From Pedobacter sp. Leaf176 (lineage in GTDB: Bacteria > Bacteroidota > Bacteroidia > Sphingobacteriales > Sphingobacteriaceae): 64,000 nucleotides of DNA. Where the stretch lies: contig NZ_LMPD01000004.1 of assembly GCF_001424305.1 (NCBI RefSeq), positions 374,918 through 438,917 of the forward strand. Direction: 5' to 3'. Positions 27,501-36,202 of the stretch are shown here, piece after piece (position 1 is the first letter of the stretch; every line of letters starts with the position of its first letter). The translations under genes and the position numbers were made by a program. Under the pieces are notes generated by a model. It did not search any database. It was given only the letters and a program-made list of their open reading frames with translations, and was not told where the DNA came from.

Positions 27501-27670
27501 AAAAAATCGGTGCACAAAAAGTTCGGGTATACGTAATGAGTGAGAATCTTTGGACCATTACCAATTACACTGGTTACGATCCTGAAATTGGCGGAACTGT
27601 GCTTGGTGTAGATAGAGGAGTTTATCCTCAAGCTCGTTCATTCATGTTTGGTTTACAAGTTGGATTTTAA
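24545..27670 (+). CDS. SusC/RagA-family TonB-dependent outer membrane transporter
   Basis: A 1041-residue outer-membrane importer. A signal peptide ends near residue 24 (LALFAQ). A carboxypeptidase-regulatory-like domain follows (VTGKVTDQKDGSPLPGVTIKV), then the plug (about 105-235, with DVVVVGYGTQKKSVVTGAI and IESIEVLKDAASQAIYGARAANGVIII) and a 22-strand barrel to the end. Working with the SusD lipoprotein encoded 11 bp downstream, it takes up oligosaccharides using energy from TonB. It is the first gene of the predicted PUL operon. Confidence 0.97.
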   Translation: MRRRFTLVFFIYCIMAFPLALFAQDIAVTGKVTDQKDGSPLPGVTIKVDGTTRAASTDPNGFFSIQASVGARLTVSLLGMVTQTITVPAGGRVNVALATDSKDLTDVVVVGYGTQKKSVVTGAISSVKAKDLEAMPINRVEQALQGRTSGLTIAANNGQPGTASTVRVRGYTSFASSGNNDPLWVVDGAIVDNGGIGYLNQNDIESIEVLKDAASQAIYGARAANGVIIISTKKGRAGGLSINYNGFYGTMAPAKKLNLLNATQYATIRNESAVNSGLAAPYANPAAFGEGTDWQSVIFNNDARRQTHEFSISGGSEKATFYTSFGYLDVDGIVASPISNFNRANIRINSTFKPAKWITIGENLGYSHSVNQSLGNTNSEFGGPLSSAINLDPITPVIETNAAAAAASPYTIANVIRDPATRFPYGISPVVGQEMSNPLAYIQTRLGNYGWDHNIVGNAFVEVEPIQNLKFRTQLSTKLAFYGAESFTPLFYLNSSSQNSKASFNREMNNILNYNWENTVSYQKSFGKHHAFAVLGQGYYMDNNQRGINVNFQNVIATDFYSANMQYKPVTADILAGGYDNTLHVVNSLFTRVTYDYDEKYLFSGVIRRDGSSRFGSNNRFGYFPSASVGWVPTREDFWPENKIINTLKLRGSYGVTGNDAIGDFRFVSLVGSGRNYSFGTTDVSTIGWSPAALSNPDLKWEETRQTDIGFDMNFLTDFNLSFSWYKKKTVGVLQTPDIPLYVGAAGGAAQNIGDMQNTGLEFELGYRKKIGEFNIGVNANISTLKNKVTKLLPGKAFIEDNAQSFQTMGNFTRTGLGRAFNEFYGYESIGIFQTQAEVDAYRGPGGTILQPNAKPGDIKFANLDGNESITAADRTYLGSPLPTFTYGLTINLGYKNFDLTAFGNGAGGNMIFQGLRRLDVTFANWQTSILDRWTPSNPSATQPRVVQSDPNGNNTKFSKKYLEAGDYFRLKTLQLGYNLPTNFIQKIGAQKVRVYVMSENLWTITNYTGYDPEIGGTVLGVDRGVYPQARSFMFGLQVGF

Positions 27671-27681
27671 ATTAATTAAAA

Positions 27682-29208
27682 ATGAAAAAGAATATTTTAT
27701 GTTTTGCAGCTTTAGTAGTTGCTTCACAACTGATAGTTTCTTGCCAAAAACAGTTGGATGTTAATCCAAGAGAGCGTATTTTGGAATCAGGCTATTACAA
27801 AACGCCACAACAGGCATTTAATGGCTTGGTTGCCGTTTATGACCAATTAGGCAATCAGGGTTCTGGTTACATAACTAAACTTAATATTTTCGCCTCGGGC
27901 TCTGATGATCATTATGCAGGTGGTGATTCACCTTCAGATTTGGGTGATTTACAAGCCATGAACAATTATACGGTAACCTCACTCTCTGGTGCGCCCAGTT
28001 ATTTATGGGGAAAAGGTTTTACCGGAGTTTACCGGGCAAATGTGCTGCTGGATAAAATTGAAAATATCCAGATGGATGCAACAACAAAGGCAAGGTATAT
28101 TGCTGAAGCAAAAGCTTTGCGGGCAATCTTTTACTTTGATTTGGTTCGTATTTTCAAGAACATTCCGTTGATTTTGAAACCAATTGCGCCTGCTGAAATG
28201 TTTGATGTTGTTCAGGTGCCTGCTGCTGATATTTACAAGCAGATTGAAGCAGATTTAACTTCATCACTTACAGCTTTGCCAACAACTATTCCGGTTGCAG
28301 AAAATGGTCGTTTAGGTCAGGGTGCAGTGCATGCTGTTTTGGGTAAAGTTTATTTATGGCAAGAGAAGTGGGCTGCCGCGGCTGCTGAATTTGCTTTGGT
28401 AAATGGAACAGCACCGGGTGCCAGTACTTACGGTTATAAGTTGTTACCTAATTTTGCAGATTTATGGAATGTTAAAAACAAATTCAATTCCGAATCCGTA
28501 TTAGAACTTGCTTACAATACGACATCAAATATGGGTTGGGGTAATGTTGGTAGTGGTGAGGGTAACGTAATGGGCATTCTTGTTGGCCCGCGTAATTACG
28601 TGCCAAAAGTCCCTGCCCAGGCACCAGATTATGTCTCGGGATGGAGTGTTATGCCAATTACACAAGAATTATTTGATTTAATTCATTTCGACCCCCGCAA
28701 TAAACCAACAGTGGCAAATTTAGATAGTTTGGAAAAAGCTGGAATCGTTACTTATAAACACGCTAACGCTAATACGGGTTATTTTGTAGAAAAATATGCT
28801 GGCAGAGTATCTACCAAAGCAGCTTCTGGCCAGTTGGAGTTGAACTTCGGTCAAAATATGTATGAAATCCGTTTAGCCGATACTTATTTAATGGAAGCCG
28901 AAGCGTTGTTGAAAAGCGGTGCTGCGGTTGGTGCAGGTTCAAGAGCATACATCATGCTTAACGCAGTAAGGGCTCGTATAAATTTAAACCCTGTTGCTGT
29001 TACAATGGATAACATTATGAAAGAAAGACGTCTTGAGCTTGTTGCAGAAGGACAACGTTGGTTTGATTTAGTTCGTTGGGGTTTAGCGCCTTCAAAATTG
29101 GCTTTCAAAGGTTTTGTGGCCAATAAAAATGAAACGCTTCCAATTCCTGAAAGAGAGTTGGCAAATTCAAAAATTCTTCAAAGCAAAGAGTGGGGCGGTA
29201 CTAAATAA
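27682..29208 (+). CDS. SusD/RagB-family glycan-binding lipoprotein
   Basis: A 508-residue surface lipoprotein. The lipobox IVSC places the lipid Cys near residue 21. SusD features follow: N-terminal TPR-like helices (ARYIAEAKALRAIFYFDLVRIFKNIPLI), a central variable glycan-binding region, and the C-terminal signature RRLELVAEGQRWFDLVRWG. It captures oligosaccharides at the cell surface and acts as the lid of SusC. The specific glycan is not readable from SusD alone. Confidence 0.97.
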   Translation: MKKNILCFAALVVASQLIVSCQKQLDVNPRERILESGYYKTPQQAFNGLVAVYDQLGNQGSGYITKLNIFASGSDDHYAGGDSPSDLGDLQAMNNYTVTSLSGAPSYLWGKGFTGVYRANVLLDKIENIQMDATTKARYIAEAKALRAIFYFDLVRIFKNIPLILKPIAPAEMFDVVQVPAADIYKQIEADLTSSLTALPTTIPVAENGRLGQGAVHAVLGKVYLWQEKWAAAAAEFALVNGTAPGASTYGYKLLPNFADLWNVKNKFNSESVLELAYNTTSNMGWGNVGSGEGNVMGILVGPRNYVPKVPAQAPDYVSGWSVMPITQELFDLIHFDPRNKPTVANLDSLEKAGIVTYKHANANTGYFVEKYAGRVSTKAASGQLELNFGQNMYEIRLADTYLMEAEALLKSGAAVGAGSRAYIMLNAVRARINLNPVAVTMDNIMKERRLELVAEGQRWFDLVRWGLAPSKLAFKGFVANKNETLPIPERELANSKILQSKEWGGTK

Positions 29209-29217
29209 ATATTTAAT

Positions 29218-29246
29218 GGGGCAGGCGTTTGTCTGCCCCTTTTTAT
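29218..29246 (+). terminator. intrinsic terminator after susD
   Basis: GGGGCAG and CTGCCCC pair around an 8-base loop and are followed by six T. It could stop or attenuate transcription between the SusCD pair and the glycosidases, giving more importer than enzyme. Confidence 0.8.
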
Positions 29247-29329
29247 TATAATTTTCGTTGGGCTATCGCCTAACAGAAGCACCCCGGCTTATTAAAAGAT
29301 TGATCTTCTATAATCTAACACCTGTCGTT

Positions 29330-30730
29330 ATGAAATTTAAAGCGATAAGCTATTGCTTTACTCTTATTTTAAGCTGTGGTATCCTAAAATTGTCAGCACA
29401 AGATGCTACGATTTGGCTAACCAAGGCTGATCGTTCGATTTTGTTTACCAGGCAGAATCAAACAATAAAATTCTCAACAGCACAAAATTCCAGTCCAACT
29501 ATCGTCGTAAATGATAAAGAAACTTATCAGCCGATTGATGGATTCGGATATTCGCTTACTGGTGGAAGTGCGCAGCACATTGTTAAAATGTCCCCATCAG
29601 CAAGGGCTGCACTACTTAAGGAATTATTTGCTACGGATGGGAATAACATTGGCGTGAGTTACATCAGGCTAAGCATTGGCGCGTCCGACCTGAATGAAAA
29701 AGTATTTTCTTACAATGATTTACCTGAAGGTCAAACCGACCTGGAGCAAAAGAAATTTGATTTGGGCCTCGACAGGGTTGATGTGATTCCGGTAATGAAG
29801 GAGATTCTAGCTATAAACCCTAAGATTAAAATTTTAGGTTCGCCATGGTCTCCTCCCTTATGGATGAAAACAGCTTACGACGCCCGTGGCGGTATGTTGA
29901 AGCCTGAATATTATGCCGCTTATGCCACTTATTTGGTTAAGTATGTTCAGCAGATGAAAAAAGAAGGAATTACAATCGATGCCATAAGCGTTCAAAACGA
30001 ACCTCTGCATCCGGGTAATAATCCAAGTTTATTGATGGTTGCTCCTGATCAGGCTATTTTTGTAAAACAGAATTTAGGTCCAGCATTCAAGAAAGCTGGT
30101 ATAAATACCAAAATCATAATTTATGACCATAATGCCGACCGCCCGGATTATCCAATTACCATACTTGATGATAAGGAAGCCAGAAAATACATCGAAGGTT
30201 CTGCCTTTCATTTGTATGGCGGTAAAATCGAAGCTTTAACAGATGTTCATAATGCGCACCCTGATAAAAGCATTTACTTTACCGAGCAAATGGTGGTGGA
30301 AAGGCCAGGTTCATCAAATATTAACATCATAAACCCCGTTAGCCGCTTAATTATTGGTGCCACACGCAACTGGGCAAGAAATGTTTTAGAGTGGAATTTA
30401 GCCGCCGATCCGGAGAACAAACCTTTTACAGATAGAGGCGGTTGCCCGACATGCCAGGGTGCCGTTACCATTGATAAAGATAATGTAAGTAGAAATATTG
30501 CTTATTATTCTGTTGCACACGCATCAAAATTTGTTCGTCCGGGTTCCGTTCGTATTGCCTCAAACGAAACCATTGGTTTACCAAATGTTGCCTTTAAAAC
30601 ACCTGCCGGATTAAAAGTTTTAATTGTGGCAAACACGGGAAAAGAGGCTCAAAATTTTAATATCAGTTTTAACGGTAAACAGGTTGCGGCAACGTTAGGT
30701 AAGGGCGATGTTGCAACTTATATCTGGTAA
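29330..30730 (+). CDS. GH30-family glycosidase, exported
   Basis: A 466-residue protein from the ATG at 29330; the frame upstream to 29258 overlaps the terminator region and is unlikely. An N-terminal signal ends near residue 24 (ILKLSAQ). The GH30 (glucosylceramidase-type) fold is seen from IDGFGYSLTGGSA (about 69-81) and SPWSPPLWMK (171-180). The acid/base Glu224 lies in QNEPLHPG and the nucleophile Glu319 in YFTEQMV. A C-terminal beta domain follows. GH30_3 enzymes of Bacteroidota PULs cut beta-1,6-glucan; that substrate is an inference from context. A 44-bp gap separates it from the GH5 gene. Confidence 0.93.
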   Translation: MKFKAISYCFTLILSCGILKLSAQDATIWLTKADRSILFTRQNQTIKFSTAQNSSPTIVVNDKETYQPIDGFGYSLTGGSAQHIVKMSPSARAALLKELFATDGNNIGVSYIRLSIGASDLNEKVFSYNDLPEGQTDLEQKKFDLGLDRVDVIPVMKEILAINPKIKILGSPWSPPLWMKTAYDARGGMLKPEYYAAYATYLVKYVQQMKKEGITIDAISVQNEPLHPGNNPSLLMVAPDQAIFVKQNLGPAFKKAGINTKIIIYDHNADRPDYPITILDDKEARKYIEGSAFHLYGGKIEALTDVHNAHPDKSIYFTEQMVVERPGSSNINIINPVSRLIIGATRNWARNVLEWNLAADPENKPFTDRGGCPTCQGAVTIDKDNVSRNIAYYSVAHASKFVRPGSVRIASNETIGLPNVAFKTPAGLKVLIVANTGKEAQNFNISFNGKQVAATLGKGDVATYIW

Positions 30731-30774
30731 ACGCCCTACATCTAACCGAAATATTGAATTGAAAAAAGAATTAT

Positions 30775-32571
30775 ATGTCTAACAAAACATTTATAAACCA
30801 GCACTTAGGGCTCAAAATTTCTATCTCCTGTAAATACATTTTATTTAAAGTCTGTTTTATATTAATCACATTTAGCGGTTTTTCTCAAGGTTTTTTGAAA
30901 GCAGATGGAAAACGTATTGTTAATGAAAAAGGCGAAAATGTTTTGCTTCGAGGATTTGGTCTTGGCGGATGGATGTTACAGGAAGGATACATGCTTAAGA
31001 TTAATAAAGACGGGCAGCAATACAGAATCCGTGAACGTTTAGAAGATTTGATGGGCGCCAGGCAAACCCAGGAATTTTACGATGCCTGGTTAAATAACCA
31101 TACCCGAAAAATCGATATTGATTCCTTAAAAGCATGGGGATTTAATTCCGTTCGGCTAGCTATGCACTATAACCTTTACACCTTGCCGGTTGAAAAAGAA
31201 CCTGTAGGGGGAAAGAACACCTGGATTGACCGGGGTTTTGCTTTAACAGATAGTTTGCTCTCCTGGTGTAAAGCAAATAACATGTATTTGATTTTGGATT
31301 TACATGCTACACCTGGCGGGCAAGGAAATGATACCAACATTTCAGATAGAGATCCTTCCAAACCGATGCTTTGGGAAAGTGAAGCTAACCAGCAAAAGAT
31401 GATTGCACTTTGGGCAAAACTAGCTGACCGCTATAAAAATGACCCTTGGATTGGTGCCTATGATATTATAAACGAACCGAATTATGGCTTCTCTAATCCC
31501 GCGGAAGATAAGAATGGTACCAAGGAAAAAGTTAATGCACCATTGAAGAAATTGATGGTCGATGTCACCAAAGCCATTCGCGCCGTTGACCAAAAACATA
31601 TTATAATTATAGAAGGAAATGGATGGGGAAATAATTACAATGGCATTTTTCCGCTATGGGATAAAAATATGGTTTTAAGTTTCCATAAATATTGGAATTA
31701 TAATGATCAGGCATCAATCGCTCATATGGTAAAAGCCCGTGAAGAGCAAAATGTACCGATTTGGCTAGGTGAAACTGGTGAAAATTCCAATACATGGTTT
31801 ACAGACGCTATTCGTCTTCTCGAAAAAAATAATATTGGCTGGGCATGGTGGCCACTAAAAAAGGTCGGATTTAACAATCCGATGGAAATAAAATCGAATC
31901 CCAACTACAATGCGGTTGTCGACTATATGAATAAAGGGGGCAATAAACCAAAAGAAAGCAATGTATATAGCGGCATGATGGAGTTGGCCATTCACACTAA
32001 ATTAGAGCATACGATTATTCACAGAGACGTAATTGATGCGATGATTCGCCAGCCACACAGTGATGAAACGAGACCGTTTAAAGCGAACCTAATAAAAGAT
32101 GGTTCGATAATTTATGCAGTGGATTACGATTTAGGAAAAAATAATAGCGCCTATTTCGATTTGGATACGGCAGATTACCACACAGTAACTAATAAAAGAA
32201 CGGCTGGTAATCGTGGCAGGATTTACAGAAATGATGGTGTTGACATTGTCAAAGATTCTGCCCGATATGAAAAATATTTTGTTACCAGTATTGAAAAAGG
32301 AGAGTGGCTGCAATACACATTGAAGGTTGCCCAGAAAGGAAATTACACGCTCAGATTTAATGTCGCGTCAGCAAACACCGGGGCTAGAATTTCCCTTTTA
32401 TTAAATGGAAAGGTTATAGCAGATAATATTGATGTTCCAAATACAGGCGGCGCTAAGAAATTTGCGACTTTTGATGTGAAAAATTTAAGTTTAGGTAGGG
32501 GAAAACAGGTTTTAAAAATTATTTCAGATGTGGGAGGCTATAATTTTAGCTATATTCAATTTATAAAATAA
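30775..32571 (+). CDS. GH5-family beta-glucanase with C-terminal CBM6-like domain
   Basis: A 598-residue exported enzyme. An apolar signal region ends about residue 38 (FSGFSQG). The GH5 barrel starts with LLRGFGLGGWM. The acid/base is Glu234 in INEPNYG and the nucleophile Glu333 in WLGETGE. Residues about 470-598 form a beta-sandwich like CBM6/35 (KGEWLQYTLKV, YTLRFNVASANTGARISLLLNGK, GGYNFSYIQF). It would bind and cut a beta-glucan chain outside the cell. Together with GH30 it suggests a fungal-type or other beta-glucan as the PUL target; subfamily and linkage cannot be set by eye. Confidence 0.92.
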   Translation: MSNKTFINQHLGLKISISCKYILFKVCFILITFSGFSQGFLKADGKRIVNEKGENVLLRGFGLGGWMLQEGYMLKINKDGQQYRIRERLEDLMGARQTQEFYDAWLNNHTRKIDIDSLKAWGFNSVRLAMHYNLYTLPVEKEPVGGKNTWIDRGFALTDSLLSWCKANNMYLILDLHATPGGQGNDTNISDRDPSKPMLWESEANQQKMIALWAKLADRYKNDPWIGAYDIINEPNYGFSNPAEDKNGTKEKVNAPLKKLMVDVTKAIRAVDQKHIIIIEGNGWGNNYNGIFPLWDKNMVLSFHKYWNYNDQASIAHMVKAREEQNVPIWLGETGENSNTWFTDAIRLLEKNNIGWAWWPLKKVGFNNPMEIKSNPNYNAVVDYMNKGGNKPKESNVYSGMMELAIHTKLEHTIIHRDVIDAMIRQPHSDETRPFKANLIKDGSIIYAVDYDLGKNNSAYFDLDTADYHTVTNKRTAGNRGRIYRNDGVDIVKDSARYEKYFVTSIEKGEWLQYTLKVAQKGNYTLRFNVASANTGARISLLLNGKVIADNIDVPNTGGAKKFATFDVKNLSLGRGKQVLKIISDVGGYNFSYIQFIK

Positions 32572-32581
32572 CGGAAATCTG

Positions 32582-33769
32582 GTGTTCAAAGGCTATAAGC
32601 GACTATTATTTATTCTTGGCTGCATGGCCGGTTTAATTTTGATCCTTTCCAGGTGCATGAATGCTGCGAATGAAATACCCCCTGATGTGCGTGGGGAAAA
32701 TTATACGGGTGCTGCAACTTGTGTTAAATGCCATTCGAAAATAGGCGATTCATTTGCACATAATGCCCATGGCCTCACTTCCTCGCCGGCGAACGAAAAG
32801 CTACTTTCGGGATTTTTGGAGACTGATTCCAATTCTTTTGCTTTTAACGACAAGATGAAAGTGAAAATAGAAAGGCGTGATAGTGGAATTTTTCAGGTTG
32901 CTTATATTGACGGTAAGCAAGTTCGGGCGGAAAGATTTGATGTTGCCTTCGGTTCGGGTGAAAAAGCTTTTACTTATGCTTACTGGAAAGGTAAAAAGCT
33001 ATTTCAGCTCCCGCTGTCTCACTTTGCTGCAATTAGAACCTGGGCGAATAGTCCTGGTTTTCCAATTAATAAAATGTATTTCGATCGGGCAATTACAAGC
33101 AGGTGTTTGGAGTGCCATAGTTCTTATATCTCATCAGAAACAAAACAGGTCTCTGCACTGGCAATGGATGAAGATATGAAGCGCGGATCATTGATTTACG
33201 GTATAGACTGCGAACGTTGCCACGGTCCGGGTAAACAACACGCAGTATTTCATCTTGAAAACCCCGAAGAAAAAAAGGCTAAGTTCATTGCCATTTATAA
33301 TACATTGAGCCGTAAACAAAAAATGGATGCTTGTGGTGTTTGTCATTCGGGTAATACACTTACAACCATTCAGTCGGTTTTTAATTTTAAACCCGGCGAC
33401 GATTTGAATGATTTCTATGCGCAGGATTTTGTTTCCTTTGGTGGTGCAAATCCAGACGTGCACGGAAATCAAACATCTATGTTACAGGGTAGTTTGTGCT
33501 ATCGAAAAAGCGAAATGACTTGCCAGTCTTGCCACAATTCGCATGATAACATAAAAGGAAATATGCCCATTTATGCTCAACGCTGCATCAGTTGTCATCA
33601 AACTCAGAAACACAGCGTTAAAACATTAAAACGAGGGGTTTTAAAATCAAATTGTGTAAACTGCCATATGCCAATGCAGCCTTCAAAACTGATTTCTTTT
33701 CAAACAGCCGGAAATAAAAATGTGAATCCCTATCTGTTGCGATCACATCATATCGGCATTTATCCTTAA
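32582..33769 (+). CDS. seven-heme cytochrome c, membrane-anchored or lipoprotein
   Basis: A 395-residue exported protein starting at GTG 32582, 10 bp after the GH5 stop. It has seven CxxCH heme sites, with first Cys at residues 47, 175, 210, 251, 314, 335 and 358. The N-terminus is basic then apolar and ends in LSRC, a non-standard lipobox, so it may be a lipoprotein or keep the helix as an anchor. The layout resembles c554-type multiheme cytochromes, which carry electrons in the periplasm or at the outer membrane. The 10-bp spacing means it is co-transcribed with the glycosidases, which is unusual. Partner and electron acceptor are unknown. Confidence 0.9.
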   Translation: MFKGYKRLLFILGCMAGLILILSRCMNAANEIPPDVRGENYTGAATCVKCHSKIGDSFAHNAHGLTSSPANEKLLSGFLETDSNSFAFNDKMKVKIERRDSGIFQVAYIDGKQVRAERFDVAFGSGEKAFTYAYWKGKKLFQLPLSHFAAIRTWANSPGFPINKMYFDRAITSRCLECHSSYISSETKQVSALAMDEDMKRGSLIYGIDCERCHGPGKQHAVFHLENPEEKKAKFIAIYNTLSRKQKMDACGVCHSGNTLTTIQSVFNFKPGDDLNDFYAQDFVSFGGANPDVHGNQTSMLQGSLCYRKSEMTCQSCHNSHDNIKGNMPIYAQRCISCHQTQKHSVKTLKRGVLKSNCVNCHMPMQPSKLISFQTAGNKNVNPYLLRSHHIGIYP

Positions 33770-33836
33770 TATTTACAATATTATTCGCGTCTTCTGCTAA
33801 AAATGTAGTGCCTGACTGAAAAGGACTTGTATTTCG

Positions 33837-33844
33837 TACATTTG
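33837..33844 (+). promoter_or_regulatory. putative -7 promoter box of the TonB receptor/DUF4249 pair
   Basis: TACATTTG matches TAnnTTTG exactly and lies 28 bp before the receptor ATG at 33873. No TTTG is seen at the right -33 distance, so this is a partial match. Confidence 0.4.
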
Positions 33845-33872
33845 ACATAATCGTTAATCAGATTTAGCCGAT

Positions 33873-36197
33873 ATGTCCTTAAAGATTTACTTTTCTTTCC
33901 TGCTTACATTTATTTTTATCCAGGTGATTTTTGCGCAAAGCAGATACAATCTAAGTGGTACAATCAGAGACGCGAATACCGGAGAAACATTAATTGGGGC
34001 TACGGTAAGGTTAACTGGAAAAACCAGTATAGCAACTTCTACCAATAATTATGGTTATTATGCTTTAACCCAGCCGGAAGGTGAGTATGATGTTATCATT
34101 AGTTATGCGGGTTACGTTTCTGCGGTTAAAAGGATCATCCTGAATAAAGACATTAAATTTAACGAAGAACTCAAAAGCGCAAATGATTTGTCAGATGTTA
34201 CTATTAGCGCAAAGAACCGGAAGAACGAAAACGTTAAAAGCGCGCAGATGGGTTTGGAGCGTGTAGATATGAAATCATTAAACTCCATACCAGTTTTGTT
34301 GGGAGAGAAAGACATCCTGAAAACGATTCAATTATTACCAGGTGTAAAATCGGGTGGAGAGGGTAATACAGGTTTTTATGTTCGAGGGGGTGCAGCAGAT
34401 CAGAACCTGATAATCTTAGACGAAGCCGTTGTTTACAACTCATCCCATTTGTTAGGCTTCTTTTCTACGTTTAACGCCGATGCCATCAAAGATGTCAGCT
34501 TGTACAAAGGCGGTATGCCGGCGCAATATGGGGGGCGTTTGTCTTCTGTTTTAGATGTTAAAATGGATGACGGAAACAACAAAGAATTTCGTTTTCAGGG
34601 CGGGATAGGTTTAATTGCTTCAAGGTTAAAAGCTGAAGGACCAATTGTTAAAGATAAAGGTTCTTTTATGGTCAGCTTCAGAAGAACCTATATTGATCTG
34701 TTTCTACAGGCTTCTTCAGATTCATCTATTAACGGTAGTACCCTGAATTTTTACGACATTAATGCAAAAGCCAATTATAAAATTGATGATAAGAATACCA
34801 TATACCTTTCCGGCTATTTTGGGAAAGACAATATTGGCGTCAAAGATTTGTTTGAGAATAACTGGGGAAATGTAACGACTACGTTGAGGTTAAATCATAT
34901 TTTTAGCGATAGACTTTTTTCCAACACATCATTAATTTACAACAACTACAATTACACGGTACGACTGTTAAATGATGTCACAAATTTCAAAGCGACATCT
35001 CTGGTAAGGGATTTTAACCTGAAGCAGGATTTTCAGTATTTCAGTAATAAACATACAGTTCGTTTTGGCTTAAACGCGACACATCACCGGATTTCGCCGA
35101 TAGATATTACCACCACACAAACATCGCAGGTTAATCCATTGTCACAGGAGAAGCGTTATGGTCTGGAAAGTGCATTGTATGTTTCAGATGAATGGGCAGC
35201 AACCGACAGGCTTAATTTTTTATATGGCCTGCGCGCAGCGGCATTTTCATTACTCGGTCCCGGTAATTTCAGTACTTACAATGCATCGGGAAATATACTC
35301 ACAACAGAGCCGGTTGAACGCGGAAAGTTTTATAAAAACTACCTGAATTTAGAACCGAGGTTTTCTGTGAGTTATCTATTTAATGATGAAAACTCAATAA
35401 AAGCCTCTTACAATCGCAATACACAGAATATTCACATCTTAACAAACGCCACTTCGAGTTCGCCAACAGATCAGTATGTTTTGAGCAGCAATAACATAAA
35501 GCCTGAAATTGCCGACCAGATAGCTGTTGGTTACTTTAAAAACCTTCAGGAGAATAATTATGAATTGTCGGGCGAAGTTTACTATAAATGGCTTCAAAAT
35601 CAAATTGAGTACAAGAATGCGGCGCAGTTACTAGCGAATTCGAGTGTAGAGTCAGAACTGCTTTACGGAACAGGCAGGGCTTATGGTTTGGAATTATTTT
35701 TTAAGAAGAAATTCGGAAAGTTAAATGGATGGATTGGCTATACTTTATCAAAAACGGAAAGAAAATTTGCGGAATTAAATAATGGCAATTACTTTCCGGC
35801 AAGACAGGATAGAACACATGACATTTCCGTTGTCGGTATATACAACTTAAGTAATCGATGGACTTTTTCCTCGAGCTACATCTACAGTACGGGAAATGCA
35901 GTTACTTTTCCGGCTGGAAAATACACAATTGGAGGTCAAACAGCTTATTATTATACGGAAAGAAATGCCGGAAGGATGCCATATAATATGCGTTTAGATG
36001 TTAGTGCAACATTAGAGCCCCGCAAAAGAGGGAAGTACGAATCGAGCTGGAACTTCGGTATTTATAATTTGTTGGCTAGAAAAAATCCATATTCAATAGA
36101 ATTTAAGACTGATCCTACCAATCCAAATAAAACCATTGCGGAACAAACCTCACTATTCGGACTTATTCCTTCGGTAACCTGGAACTTTAAATTTTAA
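33873..36197 (+). CDS. TonB-dependent receptor with carboxypeptidase-like regulatory domain
   Basis: A 774-residue outer-membrane transporter of the type paired with DUF4249 lipoproteins. A signal peptide ends near residue 22 (IQVIFAQ). The regulatory domain (YNLSGTIRDANTGETLIGATV) is followed by the plug (ILKTIQLLPGVKSGGEGNTGFYVRGG and DAIKDVSLYKGGMPAQYGGRLSSVLDV) and a barrel ending WNFKF, with a terminal Phe. It is shorter than SusC. The gene 5 bp downstream encodes its partner. The ligand is unknown; such pairs are often linked to iron or peptide uptake, but nothing here decides it. Confidence 0.95.
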   Translation: MSLKIYFSFLLTFIFIQVIFAQSRYNLSGTIRDANTGETLIGATVRLTGKTSIATSTNNYGYYALTQPEGEYDVIISYAGYVSAVKRIILNKDIKFNEELKSANDLSDVTISAKNRKNENVKSAQMGLERVDMKSLNSIPVLLGEKDILKTIQLLPGVKSGGEGNTGFYVRGGAADQNLIILDEAVVYNSSHLLGFFSTFNADAIKDVSLYKGGMPAQYGGRLSSVLDVKMDDGNNKEFRFQGGIGLIASRLKAEGPIVKDKGSFMVSFRRTYIDLFLQASSDSSINGSTLNFYDINAKANYKIDDKNTIYLSGYFGKDNIGVKDLFENNWGNVTTTLRLNHIFSDRLFSNTSLIYNNYNYTVRLLNDVTNFKATSLVRDFNLKQDFQYFSNKHTVRFGLNATHHRISPIDITTTQTSQVNPLSQEKRYGLESALYVSDEWAATDRLNFLYGLRAAAFSLLGPGNFSTYNASGNILTTEPVERGKFYKNYLNLEPRFSVSYLFNDENSIKASYNRNTQNIHILTNATSSSPTDQYVLSSNNIKPEIADQIAVGYFKNLQENNYELSGEVYYKWLQNQIEYKNAAQLLANSSVESELLYGTGRAYGLELFFKKKFGKLNGWIGYTLSKTERKFAELNNGNYFPARQDRTHDISVVGIYNLSNRWTFSSSYIYSTGNAVTFPAGKYTIGGQTAYYYTERNAGRMPYNMRLDVSATLEPRKRGKYESSWNFGIYNLLARKNPYSIEFKTDPTNPNKTIAEQTSLFGLIPSVTWNFKF

Positions 36198-36202
36198 TCG
36201 AC

